In this document: piece by piece, positions 6,148 through 8,836 of the stretch
Numbering within the stretch: position 1 is the first letter of the stretch
Layout of the letters: each line of letters begins with the position of its first letter
Assembly: GCA_937895465.1 (NCBI GenBank)
Contig: CALAYY010000109.1
Span: forward strand, 1 to 8,836
Source of the DNA: an uncultured Clostridia bacterium
GTDB lineage: Bacteria; Bacillota; Clostridia; Christensenellales; DUVY01
Length of the DNA: 8,836 bases
Direction: 5' to 3'
Program-made: the position numbers and the translations under genes
The notes under the pieces: model-generated
Databases searched by the model: none
The model's input: the letters and a program-made list of their open reading frames with translations, nothing else
Told to the model about the DNA's origin: nothing

Positions 6148-7458
6148 TTATAATATATACTTTTTCAAATCGTGCTTTCTTATCGTAGTCTTTAGATGCT
6201 CATCAACATACTTTTTGTCTATGACAATCTCTATCATCGGATGTTCGCCGCTTGCGTTAAAGGATATATCCTCCAAAAGATATTCCAAAATAGTATGCAG
6301 TCTTCTTGCGCCTATGTTCTCACTTGTTTCGTTTTCTAAGGCGGCAATCTCTGCAATCTCTTCTATGGCGTCTTTTTTAAAATTAAGTTTAATTTTATCA
6401 ACTTCTAATAGGCTTGTATATTGTTTGGTTACGGCGTTATCAGGCTTAGTCAGGATATCAACAAAATCCTTTTTGCCCAGATTGTCAAGCTCAACTCTTA
6501 TAGGAAATCTGCCCTGCAACTCAGGAATTAAGTCCTCAACCTTGCTTATATGAAATGCACCCGACGCTATAAATAAGATATAATCCGTACAGATTGCTCC
6601 GTATTTTGTATTGACTGTTGATCCTTCTACTATGGGCAAAATATCTCTTTGAACGCCTTCACGGGATACGTCAGGTCCGTTGGTATTGCCGCTGCCTGCA
6701 ATCTTATCAATTTCGTCAATAAAGATTATTCCTTCTTGTTCGGCACGTCTTATTGCTTCGGCATTAATAGAATCCATATCTATCATTGCTTCACTTTCTT
6801 CTTCTATGATAAGTTTCATAGCGTCTTCTACTGCAAGCTTACGGTTTTTACGGCGTTTGGTCTGCATAATTCCACCCATAATTTCGCCCAAATCAATAGC
6901 TGCACCCATACCTGGCATGATTTCCATAGTCTTAGGTCTGTCAATTACAGCTATTTCTACTGTGGTTTTGTTGAGTTTGCCAGCTCTAAGATCAGCCAAA
7001 ATCTGGTCTTTCAAAACAGGCTCTGGAGATTCATTGCCCTTTTTCCTTTCGGTATAAATAGCATCTGCTACCTTTTTCTCAGCAATGTCTTTGGCTTTTT
7101 TTTCTACTTCTTGGAACTTTTCTTCCTTAACAAGTCTTACAGCAACTTCTGCAAGATCTCTAATCATAGACTCTATATCACGGCCTACATATCCTACTTC
7201 GGTAAACTTGGTGGCTTCTACTTTTATAAAAGGTGCTTTAACAAGCTTAGCAAGACGGCGAGCAATTTCGGTTTTGCCTACACCAGTCGGCCCTTTCATA
7301 ATTATGTTTTTGGGAGTTATCTCGTCCCTTTGTTCGTTAGATAACATGCTTCTTCTGTATCTATTTCGTAACGCTACAGCAACTGCTCGTTTTGCGTTGT
7401 GCTGTCCTATTATATATCTGTCCAATTCGGCTACTATTTGTTTGGGTGACATATTCAT
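6148..7458 (-). CDS. hslU: HslU (ClpY), ATPase subunit of the HslUV protease
   Basis: HslU is the hexameric AAA+ unfoldase that recognises, unfolds and threads proteins into the HslV chamber. The protein has 436 residues (E. coli 443). Visible in order: the N-terminal IVAELDRYIIGQHNAKRAVA (8-27), Walker A GPTGVGKT (56-63), the pore loop GYVGRD (89-94), a charged I-domain insertion (about 105-240), Walker B IIFIDEIDK (244-252), a sensor/arginine-finger region ending in ELQGRFPIRVEL (313-324), and sensor-2 GARRL (383-387). The C-terminus LKKYIL fits the tail that docks into HslV to activate it. The start at 7458 has GGAGG in the end of hslV, 11 bases upstream. An ATG two codons later is possible but further from that signal. 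The gap to hslV is three bases, so translation is probably coupled. All key residues are present. Confidence 0.97.
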   Translation of the reverse strand: MNMSPKQIVAELDRYIIGQHNAKRAVAVALRNRYRRSMLSNEQRDEITPKNIIMKGPTGVGKTEIARRLAKLVKAPFIKVEATKFTEVGYVGRDIESMIRDLAEVAVRLVKEEKFQEVEKKAKDIAEKKVADAIYTERKKGNESPEPVLKDQILADLRAGKLNKTTVEIAVIDRPKTMEIMPGMGAAIDLGEIMGGIMQTKRRKNRKLAVEDAMKLIIEEESEAMIDMDSINAEAIRRAEQEGIIFIDEIDKIAGSGNTNGPDVSREGVQRDILPIVEGSTVNTKYGAICTDYILFIASGAFHISKVEDLIPELQGRFPIRVELDNLGKKDFVDILTKPDNAVTKQYTSLLEVDKIKLNFKKDAIEEIAEIAALENETSENIGARRLHTILEYLLEDISFNASGEHPMIEIVIDKKYVDEHLKTTIRKHDLKKYIL

Positions 7459-7461
7459 AAA

Positions 7462-7998
7462 TTAGACTTCCTCCACAGTGATATTTTTGTTGGTAAAAAC
7501 GCATATATCCCCTGCTATATCTATTGCCTTTTGAGCAATCTCTTTAGCTGATAAATCGGTGTTTTTTACCAATGCTCTAGCCGCCGCCAAAGCATAATTG
7601 CCGCCTGAGCCTATGGCACAAACGCCGTCTTCAGGGTCAATGACATCGCCCATGCCGCTCAAAATCAAAAGGCTTTCGCTATCTGCTACAATCATCATAG
7701 CTTCTAGCTTTCTAAGCATCTTGTCACTTCTCCAAAGCTTGGCAAGTTCTACTGAGCTTCGCATAAGATTGCCGCTGTACTTTTGTAGCATTTCTTCAAA
7801 TCTATCCGACAAGGTAAAGGCATCGGCAACAGAGCCTGCAAAACCAATTACCACCTTATCGTCATATAATCTTCTTACCTTAACGGCATTGTTTTTCATC
7901 ACTACGCTTTGTCCGCTTGTAACCTGTCCGTCGCCTGCTATAGCTGTTCGTCCGTCTTTTTTTACGGCAACTATAGTCGTTCCTTTAATTGCGTCCAT
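7462..7998 (-). CDS. hslV: HslV (ClpQ), threonine peptidase subunit of HslUV
   Basis: HslV is a proteasome-beta-like peptidase forming a double hexamer that degrades proteins fed by HslU. The protein has 178 residues. After a short leader MDAIKG comes TTIVAVKKDGRTAIAGDGQ, which aligns with the mature N-terminus of E. coli HslV (TTIVSV). T7 is therefore the expected catalytic Thr1, and the leader must be removed. Other landmarks are GDG (22-24), K40 in VKVRRL as probable counterpart of the active-site lysine, GFAGSVADAFTL (52-63), GSGGNYALAAARAL (130-143) and AGDICVFTN (162-170). The start at 7998 has GAGG five to six bases upstream, and no start codon adjoins T7. It is the first gene after a 106-base gap that contains a plausible promoter, and hslU follows three bases later. 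Confidence 0.97.
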   Translation of the reverse strand: MDAIKGTTIVAVKKDGRTAIAGDGQVTSGQSVVMKNNAVKVRRLYDDKVVIGFAGSVADAFTLSDRFEEMLQKYSGNLMRSSVELAKLWRSDKMLRKLEAMMIVADSESLLILSGMGDVIDPEDGVCAIGSGGNYALAAARALVKNTDLSAKEIAQKAIDIAGDICVFTNKNITVEEV

Positions 7999-8055
7999 AT
8001 TTTACCTCTTTTATTATATTTAATTGAGTTTTTGAAAAAAACAGTTTATTCTTTT

Positions 8056-8083
8056 ATTTTATCACAATCACATATTAAATCAA
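8056..8083 (-). promoter_or_regulatory. Probable promoter of hslVU
   Basis: On the minus strand TTGATT (-35, 8083-8078) and TAAAAT (-10, 8061-8056) are 16 bases apart, giving a leader of about 50 bases before hslV. The region is very AT-rich, so chance matches are likely. I saw no CIRCE or CtsR-type heat-shock operator nearby. Without a clear terminator after trmFO, read-through from trmFO is also possible. Confidence 0.45.
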
Positions 8084-8104
8084 TTAATAATTATATCATA
8101 CCTA

Positions 8105-8836
8105 TTATCTTGACAAAACTGACAACTTGTATTCACTTAACTCTTTCAATGCCCTTTTTGAATACTGCTCATATCTTTGCAGCTTATCCTTATATCTTTC
8201 TTCTAATGGAGGTATTATTCCAAAATTGGCATTCATAGGCTGAAAATTATCTTTCGGCGTTGTGATATAGTCTATTATTGAACCTATCATAGTGTTTTTC
8301 GGCACTTTTACCATTTTTTCGCCGTTAATATATTTATACATATTAATTGCCGCAATAAGACCTGAAGCTATACTCTCAACATACCCTTCTACTCCGCTCA
8401 ATTGCCCTGCAATAAAGATATTAGGATGCTTTTTTAGCTGAAAAAATTCGTTAAGACATTTTGGTGCATTGATAAAAGTATTTCTATGCATTACGCCGTA
8501 TCTTACAAATTCAGCATTCTTTAAAGCAGGTATTAGTGAAAACACTCTTTTCTGTTCCAAAAATTTCAAATTAGTTTGAAAACCCACAAGATTAAACAAG
8601 CTCTTTTGATTGTTTTCTGTTCTCAACTGCACAATGGCATAAGGTCTGTTACCGTCTTTATCCCTTAACCCCACAGGCTTCAAAGGTCCGTATCTTAGTG
8701 TATCTATACCTCGTTTTGCCATAACCTCAACAGGCATACAGCCTTCAAAAACCTCTTTGCCCTCAAAACCTTTGAGTTCTACAGTTGATGCGTTAATAAG
8801 CTCGTTCCAAAAAAACTCGTACTGATGTTTATCCAT
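8105..8836 (-). CDS. trmFO: TrmFO, folate/FAD-dependent tRNA uracil-54 methyltransferase, C-terminal part
   Basis: TrmFO makes ribothymidine at position 54 of tRNA using 5,10-methylene-tetrahydrofolate and reduced FAD. Only the C-terminal 243 residues are here; the family has about 435-440, so the N-terminal FAD-binding part lies beyond 8836. The Met at the window edge is internal, as MDKHQYEFFWNELINA aligns with the middle of the family. FEGCMPVEVMAKRG holds C33 of the fragment, matching the conserved cysteine near position 226 of Bacillus TrmFO. LRYGPLKPVGL (47-57), VQLRTENN (69-76), VGFQTNLK (84-91), and the C-terminal FAD-contact segment FIAGQLSGVEGYVESIASGL (141-160) are all typical. It ends in consecutive TAA TAG stops, 106 bases before hslV. 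In Bacillus, trmFO (gid) also precedes hslVU, but with xerC between. Confidence 0.95.
   Translation of the reverse strand: MDKHQYEFFWNELINASTVELKGFEGKEVFEGCMPVEVMAKRGIDTLRYGPLKPVGLRDKDGNRPYAIVQLRTENNQKSLFNLVGFQTNLKFLEQKRVFSLIPALKNAEFVRYGVMHRNTFINAPKCLNEFFQLKKHPNIFIAGQLSGVEGYVESIASGLIAAINMYKYINGEKMVKVPKNTMIGSIIDYITTPKDNFQPMNANFGIIPPLEERYKDKLQRYEQYSKRALKELSEYKLSVLSR

Noticed and set aside
6649..7344. Long plus-strand open frames opposite hslU (and similar ones opposite hslV, fucI, acr3 and arsA)
   Set aside because: They are antisense shadows of strongly conserved minus-strand genes, with no recognisable protein pattern or ribosome binding site.
8020..8050. Weak A/T-only hairpin in the hslV leader, considered as a trmFO terminator or a leader regulator
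   Set aside because: The stem is about six A/T-rich pairs with almost no G-C, too weak to support a terminator or riboswitch call.
1..8836. CRISPR arrays, tRNA or rRNA genes, insertion sequences, attachment sites
   Set aside because: I saw no regularly spaced repeats, cloverleaf-like sequence, transposase or integrase coding, or flanking inverted repeats. The only tandem repeat is the one coding the ArsD tail.

Overview
The window is AT-rich bacterial DNA, and every gene I can support lies on the minus strand. Gene content points to a low-GC Firmicute, probably of the Clostridia type. The evidence is a TrmFO folate-dependent tRNA methyltransferase next to hslV-hslU, AGGAGG-like ribosome binding sites, a DUF6054-like small protein, and an ars operon of clostridial layout. 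I cannot name the species. Coding density is high and no gene-free stretch exceeds about 130 bases.

In the direction of transcription (high to low coordinates), the window opens inside trmFO (8836-8105, start missing). A gap of about 106 bases with a plausible promoter follows, then hslV (7998-7462) and hslU (7458-6148), the two parts of the HslUV ATP-dependent protease. A small DUF6054-like gene (6094-5759) comes next. A strong intrinsic terminator (5749-5712) closes this housekeeping block.

A stand-alone L-fucose isomerase gene, fucI (5679-3877), follows with its own terminator (3858-3825). No fucose kinase, aldolase, transporter or regulator gene is visible beside it.

The last third is an arsenic-resistance operon: arsR (3748-3458), acr3 (3416-2343), a cysteine-rich DUF2703-like gene (2346-1894), arsD (1892-1479) and arsA (1478 to beyond position 1). 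Its promoter carries two ArsR-type inverted repeats, one over the -35 box and one near the expected transcription start. The last four genes are tightly packed (ATGA overlap, 1-base gap, 0-base gap), which suggests translational coupling. Expected working: ArsR releases DNA when As(III) or Sb(III) binds, ArsD (and perhaps the DUF2703 protein) hands the metalloid to the ArsA ATPase, and ArsA energises efflux through the Acr3 permease.

I found no wholly new system. The parts most worth a second look are the uncharacterised DUF2703 protein inside the ars operon, the tandemly repeated Cys-Cys tail of ArsD, the ArsR with cysteine pairs at two places, and the trmFO-hslVU block lacking the xerC and codY genes usual in Bacillus.
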